Shown in pieces: positions 1 to 7,311 of a DNA stretch of 27,182 bases. Source of the DNA: Planctomycetota bacterium (GTDB lineage Bacteria > Planctomycetota > UBA1135); contig JAKVCF010000005.1 of assembly GCA_022447335.1 (NCBI GenBank), positions 8,573 through 35,754 on the forward strand, given 5' to 3'. The notes beneath the pieces are model-generated. The model made no database searches. It was not told where the DNA came from and saw only the letters and a list, made by a program, of their open reading frames with translations. How positions within the stretch are numbered: position 1 is the first letter of the stretch; every line of letters begins with the position of its first letter. The position numbers were made by a program, and so were the translations under genes.

Positions 1-652
1 GATAGGCGGCCTCGCGCTCACGCAGAATGGTTTTCAGGCGGGTGAGAGCATCAGTATCACCTTGCATAGGCCGCATATCGCCTTGAGCGCGAACCCGCTC
101 CAAATGGTCTTCTGGGCTTGCCTGAAGCCAAACTGTACGGCAGCTGCGCAGTAGGCGATCGTAGGTGGGGGACTGCACGATGCCGCCCGGTACTGCGAGC
201 ACGCCGGTGCCGTGATGCGATAGCCAGTCCTCAAGTGCGCCAGCTTCATGGCGGCGATAGCCGACGCTGCCTTCGAGTTCGAATACCTCGCCGATGGGCA
301 TACCTGCTCGTAACTCGATCCAGGTATCTAACTCGCTGAAGGGCACCTCAAGTTCGCGGGCGAGGGCCGTACCTAAAGTCGATTTACCTGCACCGCGAAG
401 GCCGACCATTGCATAGCGTGCCGGGCGTCCGGCGCGCGGGAGGTCGCAGAGTTCGGCGAGGCTGATCCCGAGCGCCTCGGCAAGGTCAGAGAGCTTTCCC
501 AGGCTTGGGTTGGCGCGACCAGCTTCGGCGTCGATCAAGAAGCGTCGACTCCAGTTCGCTCGCTCGGCCATGTCTTGGAGGGAGAGTTCACGAGCCTCGC
601 GAGCTTCTCGAATCTTGCGGCCGAGTGCGGATAGCAGGGATCCATAGGGCAT
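1..652 (-). CDS. boxR: BoxR-type regulator, HTH + shikimate-kinase-like (3' truncated)
   Basis: Transcriptional regulator of aerobic benzoate degradation, cut off by the window start; 217 residues are visible and the family is about 300 residues long. Residues 12-68 form an XRE-type helix-turn-helix. Residues 80 onward form a shikimate-kinase fold with Walker A GLRGAGKST (84-92), an ELDTWIE strand (107-113, Asp109 matching the shikimate-kinase Asp) and VPGG (154-157). In characterised BoxR proteins the kinase-like half binds benzoyl-CoA, which releases the repressor from DNA; here that role is inferred from the domain fusion plus the divergent boxC/boxB genes. The ATG at 652 is preceded by TATACT (664-659), only six bases away, so the mRNA is probably leaderless. 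A plain aroK is excluded by the N-terminal HTH. Confidence 0.9.
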   Translation of the reverse strand, partial: MPYGSLLSALGRKIREAREARELSLQDMAERANWSRRFLIDAEAGRANPSLGKLSDLAEALGISLAELCDLPRAGRPARYAMVGLRGAGKSTLGTALARELEVPFSELDTWIELRAGMPIGEVFELEGSVGYRRHEAGALEDWLSHHGTGVLAVPGGIVQSPTYDRLLRSCRTVWLQASPEDHLERVRAQGDMRPMQGDTDALTRLKTILREREAAY

Positions 653-728
653 ATGTGCAGTATATTACACACACTTGACTCTCATCGAGTATTTTGTTGC
701 ACTATAGCTTCCCTTAAGCGGAGTCCCC
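653..728. promoter_or_regulatory. boxR/boxC divergent promoter with paired TGCA boxes
   Basis: This 76-base gap carries both promoters. For boxR (minus) TATACT lies at 664-659. For boxC (plus) a TTGACT -35 lies at 675-680 and the -10 lies within GCACTATAG (699-707). Two near-identical 9-mers, TGCAGTATA (656-664) and TGCACTATA (698-706), are exactly 42 bases apart, about four helical turns, and each overlaps one of the two -10 regions. TGCA repeats have been reported in BoxR operators, so these are the best operator candidates. A Shine-Dalgarno-like GGAG (720-723) precedes the boxC ATG by five bases. Confidence 0.55.
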
Positions 729-2393
729 ATGTCCATCACTGTTGCTGCCGATCCGTCCCTCTCGCCTGTCGAGTTTCAGACTCATCCGAGTCGCTACCGC
801 CATTGGCGCCTTGCTTTTGATGGCGAGGTGGCCCGCCTCACCATGGCTGTCGATGCCGAGGGTGGTTTACGTCCTGGCTATGAGCTGAAGCTCAATTCCT
901 ATGACCTGGGTGTCGACATCGAGCTGGCCGATGCAGTCCAGCGCATTCGGTTCGAGCACCCGGAGGTGCGTTGCGTCGTTATCGATGGTGCGCTGGACAA
1001 GGTCTTTTGCGCCGGCGCGAACATTCAGATGCTGCGGAGTTCTGGCCACGGCTGGAAGGTGAATTTCTGTAAGTACACCAATGAGACGCGTCTCTACCTC
1101 GAGGACATGTCCGAGGTTTCAGACATCAAGACGCTTGCGGCTTGCAACGGTGCCACAGCGGGGGGCGGTTATGAACTAGCCCTTGCTTGTGACGAAATTT
1201 TGTTGGTGGATGACAGCAACTCTTCGGTCTCACTACCTGAGGTGCCGTTGCTGGCTGTGCTGCCGGGCACGGGTGGTCTGACCCGCGTGGTCGACAAGCG
1301 CATGGTGCGCCGCGACCGGGCTGATGTATTCAGCACCCTGGTCGAAGGTATCAAGGGCAAGAAGGCCATCGAATGGGATTTGGTGGATGACATCGCCCCT
1401 TTGTCTCAGTTCGAAGCCAAACGCGATGAGATGGCGCAGGCTTTGATTGCGACCACGCCGGACAAAGGCGATTGCGTTGGTGTTGAGTTGACAGAAGTTC
1501 CTATGAAGCGCTGCGAGAAGGGTGTGCGTGGGGATTTTGTGATTCTGAAGGAAACCGGCGGGCGCGGCGCTTCGCTAACCCTCACGCTTCCGAGCGAATT
1601 GGGTCCGCAGATTGGCGACGAGGCTCACGCCGCCGCCTGTAGTTGGTGGTTCTTTCAGGCCATGCGCGAATTTGACCTGGCGCTCCTGGAGCTGCGCATC
1701 AATAAGCCGGAGATCAACCTAGTCAATTTGCGCGTGATCGGCAATCCCCAGGTGGCACTCGATCTCGATGCCATGTTGGCTGCGCATCAGGATCACTGGT
1801 TCGTGCATGAGGTGCTGCACTTCGCTAAGCGCGTATTCAAGCGCCTCGATATGACCGCGAAATCTTTCTTTGCGCTGGTTGATGGGGGTACGGCCTTCGC
1901 TGGTACCTTTCTCGAAATAGCGCTTGCTGCAGATCGCATTTATGTGTTGGATGATGCCGAAACTGATGTGCAACTTGGCGTCAGCATGCTGAATGGTGGC
2001 GCCTACCCGATGGGCAACGGCCTGACACGTCTTGAAACACGCTTCCTTGGTGAGCCCGAGAAGGCTGGTGAAGTCCTTGCGCACTCTGGCCTGTTCGATG
2101 CAGCCAGTGCCGATGAGCTTGGCCTCGCGACTGAGGCTATGGACGAAATCGACTGGGAAGATGAGATCCGTGTGCTCCAGGAAGAGCGTGCTTCGTATAG
2201 TCCGGATGCGTTGACCGGCATGGAGGCAAATCTCCGCTATGCCGGCCCTGAGACGATGGAGACCAAGATTTTTGGGCGCCTGACCGCTTGGCAAAATTGG
2301 ATCTTCCAGCGTCCCAACGCCGTCGGTGATAGCGGTGCATTGCAGTGCTATGGCACGCCGGTGCGCCCTGAGTTTGACTACAACCGCACCTAA
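729..2393 (+). CDS. boxC: Benzoyl-CoA-dihydrodiol lyase BoxC
   Basis: Crotonase-superfamily enzyme (EC 4.1.2.44). It hydrolytically opens the ring of 2,3-dihydrodiol/epoxide benzoyl-CoA, giving 3,4-dehydroadipyl-CoA semialdehyde and formate. The 554 residues match the usual BoxC length. Two crotonase-like halves are visible: the first has the oxyanion-hole strand KVFCAGANIQML (about 91-102) and the ATAGGGYELALACDEI segment (about 142-157); the second contains FFALVDGGTAFAGTFLEIALAADRI (in two parts, about 379-403). The ATG at 729 is supported by GGAG five bases upstream. boxB follows after 14 bases in the same direction, so the two are almost certainly co-transcribed. Cytoplasmic; expected to be induced by benzoyl-CoA through the divergent BoxR. 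Confidence 0.95.
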   Translation: MSITVAADPSLSPVEFQTHPSRYRHWRLAFDGEVARLTMAVDAEGGLRPGYELKLNSYDLGVDIELADAVQRIRFEHPEVRCVVIDGALDKVFCAGANIQMLRSSGHGWKVNFCKYTNETRLYLEDMSEVSDIKTLAACNGATAGGGYELALACDEILLVDDSNSSVSLPEVPLLAVLPGTGGLTRVVDKRMVRRDRADVFSTLVEGIKGKKAIEWDLVDDIAPLSQFEAKRDEMAQALIATTPDKGDCVGVELTEVPMKRCEKGVRGDFVILKETGGRGASLTLTLPSELGPQIGDEAHAAACSWWFFQAMREFDLALLELRINKPEINLVNLRVIGNPQVALDLDAMLAAHQDHWFVHEVLHFAKRVFKRLDMTAKSFFALVDGGTAFAGTFLEIALAADRIYVLDDAETDVQLGVSMLNGGAYPMGNGLTRLETRFLGEPEKAGEVLAHSGLFDAASADELGLATEAMDEIDWEDEIRVLQEERASYSPDALTGMEANLRYAGPETMETKIFGRLTAWQNWIFQRPNAVGDSGALQCYGTPVRPEFDYNRT

Positions 2394-2407
2394 TCGCAGA
2401 TAGCAAA

Positions 2408-3823
2408 ATGGCAAGTATCGACTACGAAAGCAAGATTCCCAACAATGTCGACCTGGCGTCGGACAAGCGACTTCAACGTGCTCTGGAGAAGTGGCAGCCG
2501 GAGTACCTTCAGTGGGGGCACGAGATGGGGCCCACGGACTTCGAAGATAAGGAGATCTATTTGCGCACGGCTATCAGCGTCGACTCGAAGGGCTGGGCGC
2601 ACTTTGGGCATGTCAAAATGCCGGATTATCGCTGGGGCATCTTTTTGGAGCCGCATGAAGCCGGGAGGGTCGTTCCATTTGGCGACCACGCGGGTGAGGC
2701 GGCCTGGCAGGAAGTGCCGGGTGAATATCGCACCGAATTACGCCGCCTGATTGTGACGCAGGCTGACACCGAGCCTGCTTCGGTTGAGCAGCAACGTTTG
2801 TTGGCGCACACTGCGCCATCGCTCTATGACATGCGCAACCTATTCCAGGTCAATGTCGAAGAGGGCCGCCATTTGTGGGCAATGGTCTATCTGCTACACC
2901 GCTATTTCGGCAAAGATGGTCGCAACGAGGCAGACGAGCTCCTCGACCGTCGATCGGGAAATCCGGATCGCCCCCGCATTCTCGGGACTTTTAATGAGCC
3001 CCTTCACACTTGGCTCGATTTCTTCTGTTTTACGATGTTCACAGATCGTGACGGAAAGTTTCAACTGCTAGCACTGGCAGAGTCGGGTTTTGATCCGTTA
3101 GCGCGTACTTGCCGTTTTATGCTGACCGAGGAGGCGCACCACATGTTCGTGGGGCAAACCGGCATGGGTCGAATCATTGAGCGTACTTGCCAGGTCATGA
3201 AGGAGCACCCAGATGCTGATCCGCGCGAGTACGGATCGATCCCCTTCGATATGCTGCAGAGATACATCAACTTCTGGGTCAGTTCGTCGACCGATTTATA
3301 TGGCTCAGAAGTCTCTTCAAACGCTGCTAATTACTATGCCGCTGGTCTTAAGGGCCGTGCTTATGAAGAGAAGAAGTACGAGGATCACCAGGCTTTGGAA
3401 GGAAGCTACGAGATCGAAAAGATTGAAGGTGACAAACTGGTTAAGGAAGAGGTGCCACTGCGGAACGCGATGAATGAGTTGCTACGCACGGACTACCTTG
3501 AGGACAACCAGAAAGGCGTTGACTATTGGAATCGGGTTGTCTCAAAGCAGGGTTTGGACTATCGATTTTCACTCCCGCATCGCCGATTTAACCGTAGCAT
3601 CGGCATGTACACGGGACTGTATTTCGACGTGGATGGCACACCGGTAACGCAGGAGTATTTCGAGCAGCGTGCGAGCGATTGGCTCCCGACCGAGGAAGAC
3701 CGTGCTTACGTCCAGTCGTTGATGGTGCCATGTCACGAGCCGGGTAAGTGGGCTGGCTGGATAGCCCCACCGCCAAAGGGCATTAACAGTCAGGCGCACG
3801 ACTTCGACTACGTGCGTTTGTAA
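2408..3823 (+). CDS. boxB: Benzoyl-CoA 2,3-epoxidase, oxygenase component BoxB
   Basis: Class I di-iron monooxygenase component (EC 1.14.13.208). It epoxidises benzoyl-CoA with O2 and electrons from the BoxA reductase. The 471 residues match the family. Iron ligands can be assigned by spacing: Glu122, the ExxH motif Glu152/His155, Asp213 in FTDRDGKF, and a second ExxH, Glu241/His244, in TEEAHHMF. All appear present, so the enzyme should be active. It starts 14 bases after boxC and has no convincing Shine-Dalgarno sequence, which is consistent with translation coupled to boxC. boxA (the FAD/iron-sulphur reductase) and the benzoate-CoA ligase are not in this window and would have to lie elsewhere. 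Confidence 0.95.
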   Translation: MASIDYESKIPNNVDLASDKRLQRALEKWQPEYLQWGHEMGPTDFEDKEIYLRTAISVDSKGWAHFGHVKMPDYRWGIFLEPHEAGRVVPFGDHAGEAAWQEVPGEYRTELRRLIVTQADTEPASVEQQRLLAHTAPSLYDMRNLFQVNVEEGRHLWAMVYLLHRYFGKDGRNEADELLDRRSGNPDRPRILGTFNEPLHTWLDFFCFTMFTDRDGKFQLLALAESGFDPLARTCRFMLTEEAHHMFVGQTGMGRIIERTCQVMKEHPDADPREYGSIPFDMLQRYINFWVSSSTDLYGSEVSSNAANYYAAGLKGRAYEEKKYEDHQALEGSYEIEKIEGDKLVKEEVPLRNAMNELLRTDYLEDNQKGVDYWNRVVSKQGLDYRFSLPHRRFNRSIGMYTGLYFDVDGTPVTQEYFEQRASDWLPTEEDRAYVQSLMVPCHEPGKWAGWIAPPPKGINSQAHDFDYVRL

Positions 3824-3855
3824 CCACTCAACTGAGCACCGAGCGAGGTATCCTT

Positions 3856-5484
3856 GTGGTCATGCGCAAGGGTGCCTCGTTCTTCTTATTGAGCTTCTTA
3901 GTGAGCTTGCTAGTCGTTTCTGGTTGTGGTCAGGAGCCGGAGATCGGCGGTGGTGCTGCAGGCATCGATTTCGAAGGTGGAGGCGAGTCTGATCCTGAGA
4001 TCGGCGAGGGGAAGTCGCCCTACAATTCGCAGGATGCAGGTGGCTCCGCGATGGTTCCTGAGGGCCAGTTCGACCCGGCAACTGGCACGCGAGTGCACGT
4101 ACGTGTGGTCACGGCTGCCGATGGGCAACCGTTGGCAAATTGCCCAGTTTCACTCTATTGGGAGCGGTCGGGTTCATCGGCACTGGGGCGTATTCTGACC
4201 ACTACTGACGAGGATGGCCGCGGGCACTTTGAGATCTTCCAGCGCACGTTTGTTCAGAAGGTAGTCGCGATGGGTACTGGTTCAACGGCTCCGGAGCCGC
4301 ACGTCCTCGCACAGTTTGTTGGGTCCGAAGAGATCGAGACCATCGAGTTAGCAGTACGCCCTGCTGCACGTTTTGCTGGGCGCGTGCTTGATCAGGATGG
4401 CAACCCAGTGCCGGGTGCCAAGGTTTCGGCCTGGACCGAAGATCGCTGGAAGGTTGAGGGCATGACCGAAGTCGAGTCGACTGCAACTGGCACCGCTGAT
4501 GCCAATGGCAACTTCCGCATGGGTGGAATGCCAGGCGGCCCCTTTCTTTTGACTGCGATAGCCGACGGAATGATTGCAGTTCAACGTGCTGTCGGTGTCA
4601 ACGAATATGACGAAGAGATCGAGCGCATCGAGCTTGTGCTCGCGCAGGCCAACTTGGTCGATGGGCAGGTACTCGATCAGGAAGGCAATCCGGTGCGCGG
4701 CGCGATTATTGAAGCAGGCATCCCACGACGTCGGATCACGCATACGCCGACCGAAGACTCAAGACTGATTTATATTCCTGGGCGTCAGTGGATTGTTGAA
4801 TCCGATCGAGACGGTGGGTTCCTGTTGCCGGGCGTGCCTGCGAGCGAAGCCTGGAACATTCGCATTCGCCATGGCAGTTTCCGTGACTTCCGCGACCGTT
4901 TTGATGCCGGATCAAAGGTATTGCAGTTTCGTTTGCAGTCGGGCTTGGAGGTGCACTTGCGCGCAGTCGATACTGATTCCAAGCCGATCCCTGAAGGGGA
5001 TGTCATGATTCTCGGCGCTTCGGCTCGTCCCGCACCTTTGCGTATGGGCGGCGCAGCTTTACTGGGGCTAGAAGAAGACGCCGATGCCATCGTTATGGTG
5101 CGCGCTACCGGCTACGCGATGAAGGTAATTTGGCCGGTGCGCTACAACACATTCGGTGACCCGCTGGAGTTAGTGCTCGAAGATGCTAGCCCGATTATTG
5201 GCCAGGTGGTTGACGGTAACGGCGAACCCATCAGCGGCGTCGCTTTGATTGCACGCGGCCTCGATTTCTTGGATTCGATGCCACTAGGCTTGCGCGACGC
5301 CTTCCCGGGCAAGCAACCCGAAGAGGTCTTTCGACTCAATCGGCGCGCTTCGGGCGAAGGTGGTCGTTTCCGCTTCGGTCAACTCTACCCAGGCCGTTGG
5401 GAGATCACTGCGACTCATCCAGACGGCCGGGTGACTAGCGAGATTTTTGAAGCGCCGCGCAGCGACGTGCGGATCATCTTCTAG
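3856..5484 (+). CDS. Lipoprotein with carboxypeptidase-regulatory-like repeats
   Basis: Secreted lipoprotein of 542 residues. The signal peptide ends in lipobox VVSGC (Cys24). A low-complexity Gly/Glu/Pro-rich linker follows (25-70). About five beta-sandwich repeats of the carboxypeptidase D regulatory-like type start near residues 78, 172, 268, 363 and 447, each opening with a pattern such as GRVLDQDGNPVPGAKV or GQVVDGNGEPISGVAL. No catalytic domain is visible, so it is probably structural or adhesive at the cell surface; its substrate is unknown. The GTG at 3856 is chosen because GAGG (3845-3848) lies seven bases upstream; ATG 3862 in the same frame is the alternative. It follows boxB by 32 bases and could be read through from the box operon, but nothing links it to benzoate. 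Confidence 0.8.
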   Translation: MVMRKGASFFLLSFLVSLLVVSGCGQEPEIGGGAAGIDFEGGGESDPEIGEGKSPYNSQDAGGSAMVPEGQFDPATGTRVHVRVVTAADGQPLANCPVSLYWERSGSSALGRILTTTDEDGRGHFEIFQRTFVQKVVAMGTGSTAPEPHVLAQFVGSEEIETIELAVRPAARFAGRVLDQDGNPVPGAKVSAWTEDRWKVEGMTEVESTATGTADANGNFRMGGMPGGPFLLTAIADGMIAVQRAVGVNEYDEEIERIELVLAQANLVDGQVLDQEGNPVRGAIIEAGIPRRRITHTPTEDSRLIYIPGRQWIVESDRDGGFLLPGVPASEAWNIRIRHGSFRDFRDRFDAGSKVLQFRLQSGLEVHLRAVDTDSKPIPEGDVMILGASARPAPLRMGGAALLGLEEDADAIVMVRATGYAMKVIWPVRYNTFGDPLELVLEDASPIIGQVVDGNGEPISGVALIARGLDFLDSMPLGLRDAFPGKQPEEVFRLNRRASGEGGRFRFGQLYPGRWEITATHPDGRVTSEIFEAPRSDVRIIF

Positions 5485-5496
5485 CACGCTAGAAGA
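5477..5496. terminator. Hairpin built from two convergent stop codons
   Basis: TCTTCTAG (5477-5484) and CTAGAAGA (5489-5496) form a perfect 8-bp stem with loop CACG. The left arm holds the last codons and TAG of the lipoprotein gene, the right arm those of the convergent SRAP gene. The stem is AT-rich and lacks a clear U-run, so it is a weak bidirectional terminator at best. Confidence 0.4.
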
Positions 5497-6178
5497 GGTC
5501 ACTCTGCTGGGCTAACGGTTCTATGCAGCCCGGCCCTTCGATGCCGGCACGGTTAACTGCTAGCGAGACTGGATAGGTGTCGAGTGTGCCAGCCAATTGT
5601 GGCGCTGGCGGCGGATCGATTGTTTGTGTTTTACGTGCACCGGCGAGCCACTTTTCTTGCCGCTCAGGCGTTTCAAGGATCAGCGGCATCCGATGATGCA
5701 GTCGCTCTAGATCAGCGTTTGCAGGTAGAGTCAGGATGGTGAAGCTGCGTACTTCCTGCTTAGTCTCTGGATTTGTCCATCGTTCCCAGAGGCCTGCGAA
5801 GGCGAACAGTTGCTGATCTGTGATGTGAAAGTACCAAGGGAACTTCTTACCTCTACGATTTTCCCATTCGTAGAATCCGTTGCTAGGAACTAGGCAACGT
5901 CGTTTTTTGTAGGCATCTCGAAAAGACGGTTTCTCTGCCACGGTCTCGCTTCGCGCGTTGAAGGTTTTATTTCCGAAGCTCGTATCCTTTGCCCAGCGGG
6001 GTAGCAGACCCCAGTGAGCGGGCTCTGCGATGCGTTTCCCCTGCCCATCGTCGTGCACGATCAGACTATGCTGCGTCGGCGCTAAGTTGTAGCGCGGCTC
6101 GAGAGCGGGCATGTGGGCCAGCCGGAATACCGAAGCGATCTCTTCTGCGGAAGAGGTGAGGGTCAAGCGACCGCACAT
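5489..6178 (-). CDS. SRAP-domain abasic-site DNA-protein crosslink protein (YedK/HMCES)
   Basis: SOS response-associated peptidase family protein, 229 residues. The family self-cleaves its initiator Met and uses Cys2 to form a thiazolidine crosslink with abasic sites in single-stranded DNA, shielding them from breakage. All signature elements are present: MCGR at the N-terminus (Cys2), RYNLAPTQ (29-36), NARSET (74-79, Asn74), GFYEW with Glu104, and HHRMP with His161. Because catalysis needs Cys2, the ATG at 6178 is certain. TAGCAT (6190-6185) sits six bases before it with no Shine-Dalgarno sequence, suggesting a leaderless mRNA. It converges on the lipoprotein gene and stands alone. Confidence 0.95.
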   Translation of the reverse strand: MCGRLTLTSSAEEIASVFRLAHMPALEPRYNLAPTQHSLIVHDDGQGKRIAEPAHWGLLPRWAKDTSFGNKTFNARSETVAEKPSFRDAYKKRRCLVPSNGFYEWENRRGKKFPWYFHITDQQLFAFAGLWERWTNPETKQEVRSFTILTLPANADLERLHHRMPLILETPERQEKWLAGARKTQTIDPPPAPQLAGTLDTYPVSLAVNRAGIEGPGCIEPLAQQSDLF

Positions 6179-6184
6179 TGCTTT

Positions 6185-6193
6185 ATGCTACGG
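6185..6193 (-). promoter_or_regulatory. Putative SRAP gene -10 box
   Basis: On the minus strand CCGTAGCAT, with -10 hexamer TAGCAT (6190-6185), ends six bases before the start codon. The identical 9-mer is found upstream of xth (24253-24245). No good -35 is visible. Confidence 0.4.
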
Positions 6194-6245
6194 CATAGCT
6201 GGACGTTCACGGGTCGCAGTGATCGGCAGACTCCAGGCGCTGGCT

Positions 6246-6280
6246 GTGGGCTGTCTTCCCACCCGCTTGGCACGCCCAAG
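6246..6280 (-). terminator. Tandem hairpins after the flavin cluster
   Basis: Two 5-bp stems follow the last gene of the minus-strand cluster: CTTGG/CCAAG with loop CACGC (6266-6280), ten bases past the stop, then GTGGG/CCCAC with a 7-base loop (6246-6262). Neither has a U-tract. The rest of the 6179-6289 gap holds only the SRAP promoter. Confidence 0.3.
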
Positions 6281-6289
6281 TTGCGCTAA

Positions 6290-6718
6290 TTATTTTGCAC
6301 TTTGCGTGCGTGGCCTTGTCAGGTGGACGAGGAAGAGCAATATCCATGCGACCGAGGTCGCGAGGTGGGTGAATTTCCAAATTTCACGCCAGCCCTCGTC
6401 ACTGCTTACTTGCAGTAGGTAGGCCGAGGCTGCCATCGGAAAGAAGCTGATGGCAAGTGCAATACCCGTCATACGACGCGCTTGGAATCCCGAGCGGATG
6501 CGTTGCCAAGCATGGCGCTTCCAAATGGCAGCAACCGCAAAGATCAGTAGGGGGGCGGTCAGTACGTGCCCAGCCTGCATCTCGTCCTGCCACGGGTGAT
6601 TCAAGATCGAAAAATCATCGGTGGGCCGAACGAAATAGAGCATCCATGCCCAAACTAGCCCCGTCCCTGCAACCAGAAGTTGTGCGAGCTTGAGAAAGTG
6701 GGCTTCGCGGCGGCTCAA
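6290..6718 (-). CDS. Four-helix cytochrome b-like membrane protein
   Basis: Inner-membrane protein of 142 residues, last gene of the apbE cluster. Four hydrophobic helices at about 12-30, 51-66, 84-103 and 113-133. Histidines at helix ends (His41, His51, His118, His132) are placed as in small b-type cytochromes of the b561/DUF4405 kind, so it probably holds haem b and passes quinol electrons outward; this is inference. The start is a TTG (6718) overlapping the upstream TGA as TTGA, indicating translational coupling. The open frame extends upstream to 6928, but that extension overlaps the FMN-binding gene and is Arg/Cys-rich, unlike a real N-terminus. The protein most likely feeds the flavinylated partner encoded just upstream. 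Confidence 0.75.
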   Translation of the reverse strand: MSRREAHFLKLAQLLVAGTGLVWAWMLYFVRPTDDFSILNHPWQDEMQAGHVLTAPLLIFAVAAIWKRHAWQRIRSGFQARRMTGIALAISFFPMAASAYLLQVSSDEGWREIWKFTHLATSVAWILLFLVHLTRPRTQSAK

Positions 6719-7305
6719 GGCAGGGGGCCCACGGTCTTCTTTGCAGGCATTTCTTCGGTATCGCCTTTCTTGCGTTCGGTATCCAGCAGTACTTGATGGA
6801 TTGCCAACGCCTGACGCACAGCATTTACTGTTGCATGCGCAGTCAAAGTTGCTCCCGTTAAGTTGCGGACGCCACCTTTTATTCGCAATGCGCCGCTTAA
6901 AGGCTTGCCTTTCATTTGCGATATCCAACTTGCCGAAGCCCTGTATTCACGCGGCTCATCGAATCGCAATATTTCAATGCGCTTGATCCTGCTGCGACCA
7001 TCTATGGCAATCATTAGGGTCTGCGACTTTGTGCGTACTTTGCGCGTATCGAAGTAGGCCGTACCAATCCAATGTCCGCCAACGATTGCGCGATATTGGC
7101 GAACGCGCGGTGTCGATAGTTTTAGCTTCCCTACTCGCTGAATCTCGTTTACTTGATCTTCGTCGAGGCTGACGCTGATCCGTTCGAAGGTTGCTTTCGG
7201 GAACGTTAGCTCCAGTGCTTCACGCGGCTGGACTAATTGAAGTGCGGACACCTGCCCCACAAAAGTGAGGCAGGTGGCCGCTAGGAGGAGAACAAAGCGA
7301 GCCAA
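6715..7305 (-). CDS. Exported FMN-binding-domain protein with flavinylation motif
   Basis: Periplasmic protein of 196 residues with an N-terminal signal peptide (1-21, cleavage near VSALQ). An FMN-binding domain of the NqrC/RnfG type spans about 70-170. It contains TGATLT (150-155), matching the S/T-G-A-T motif that ApbE modifies by attaching FMN through a phosphoester; Thr153 is the probable acceptor. Upstream in the same transcript are apbE and a porin; downstream, with a TTGA overlap, is a cytochrome b-like membrane protein. The likely role is a one-flavin electron shuttle between that membrane protein and an unknown periplasmic or outer-membrane acceptor. The Lys-rich tail (KKGDTEEMPAKK) lies after the domain. 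The ATG at 7305 lies six bases after the porin stop. Confidence 0.85.
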   Translation of the reverse strand: MARFVLLLAATCLTFVGQVSALQLVQPREALELTFPKATFERISVSLDEDQVNEIQRVGKLKLSTPRVRQYRAIVGGHWIGTAYFDTRKVRTKSQTLMIAIDGRSRIKRIEILRFDEPREYRASASWISQMKGKPLSGALRIKGGVRNLTGATLTAHATVNAVRQALAIHQVLLDTERKKGDTEEMPAKKTVGPLP

Positions 7306-7311
7306 CGGCTA

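Noticed and set aside
1..652. Plain shikimate kinase (aroK)
   Set aside because: An XRE helix-turn-helix precedes the kinase fold and the gene is divergent from boxC, as for BoxR.
1719..2414. 231-codon minus-strand open frame inside boxC
   Set aside because: Antisense to a strongly recognised gene; no coding character of its own.
6719..6928. Longer N-terminus for the cytochrome b-like protein
   Set aside because: Overlaps the FMN-binding gene in another frame and its residues are Arg/Cys-rich without family character.
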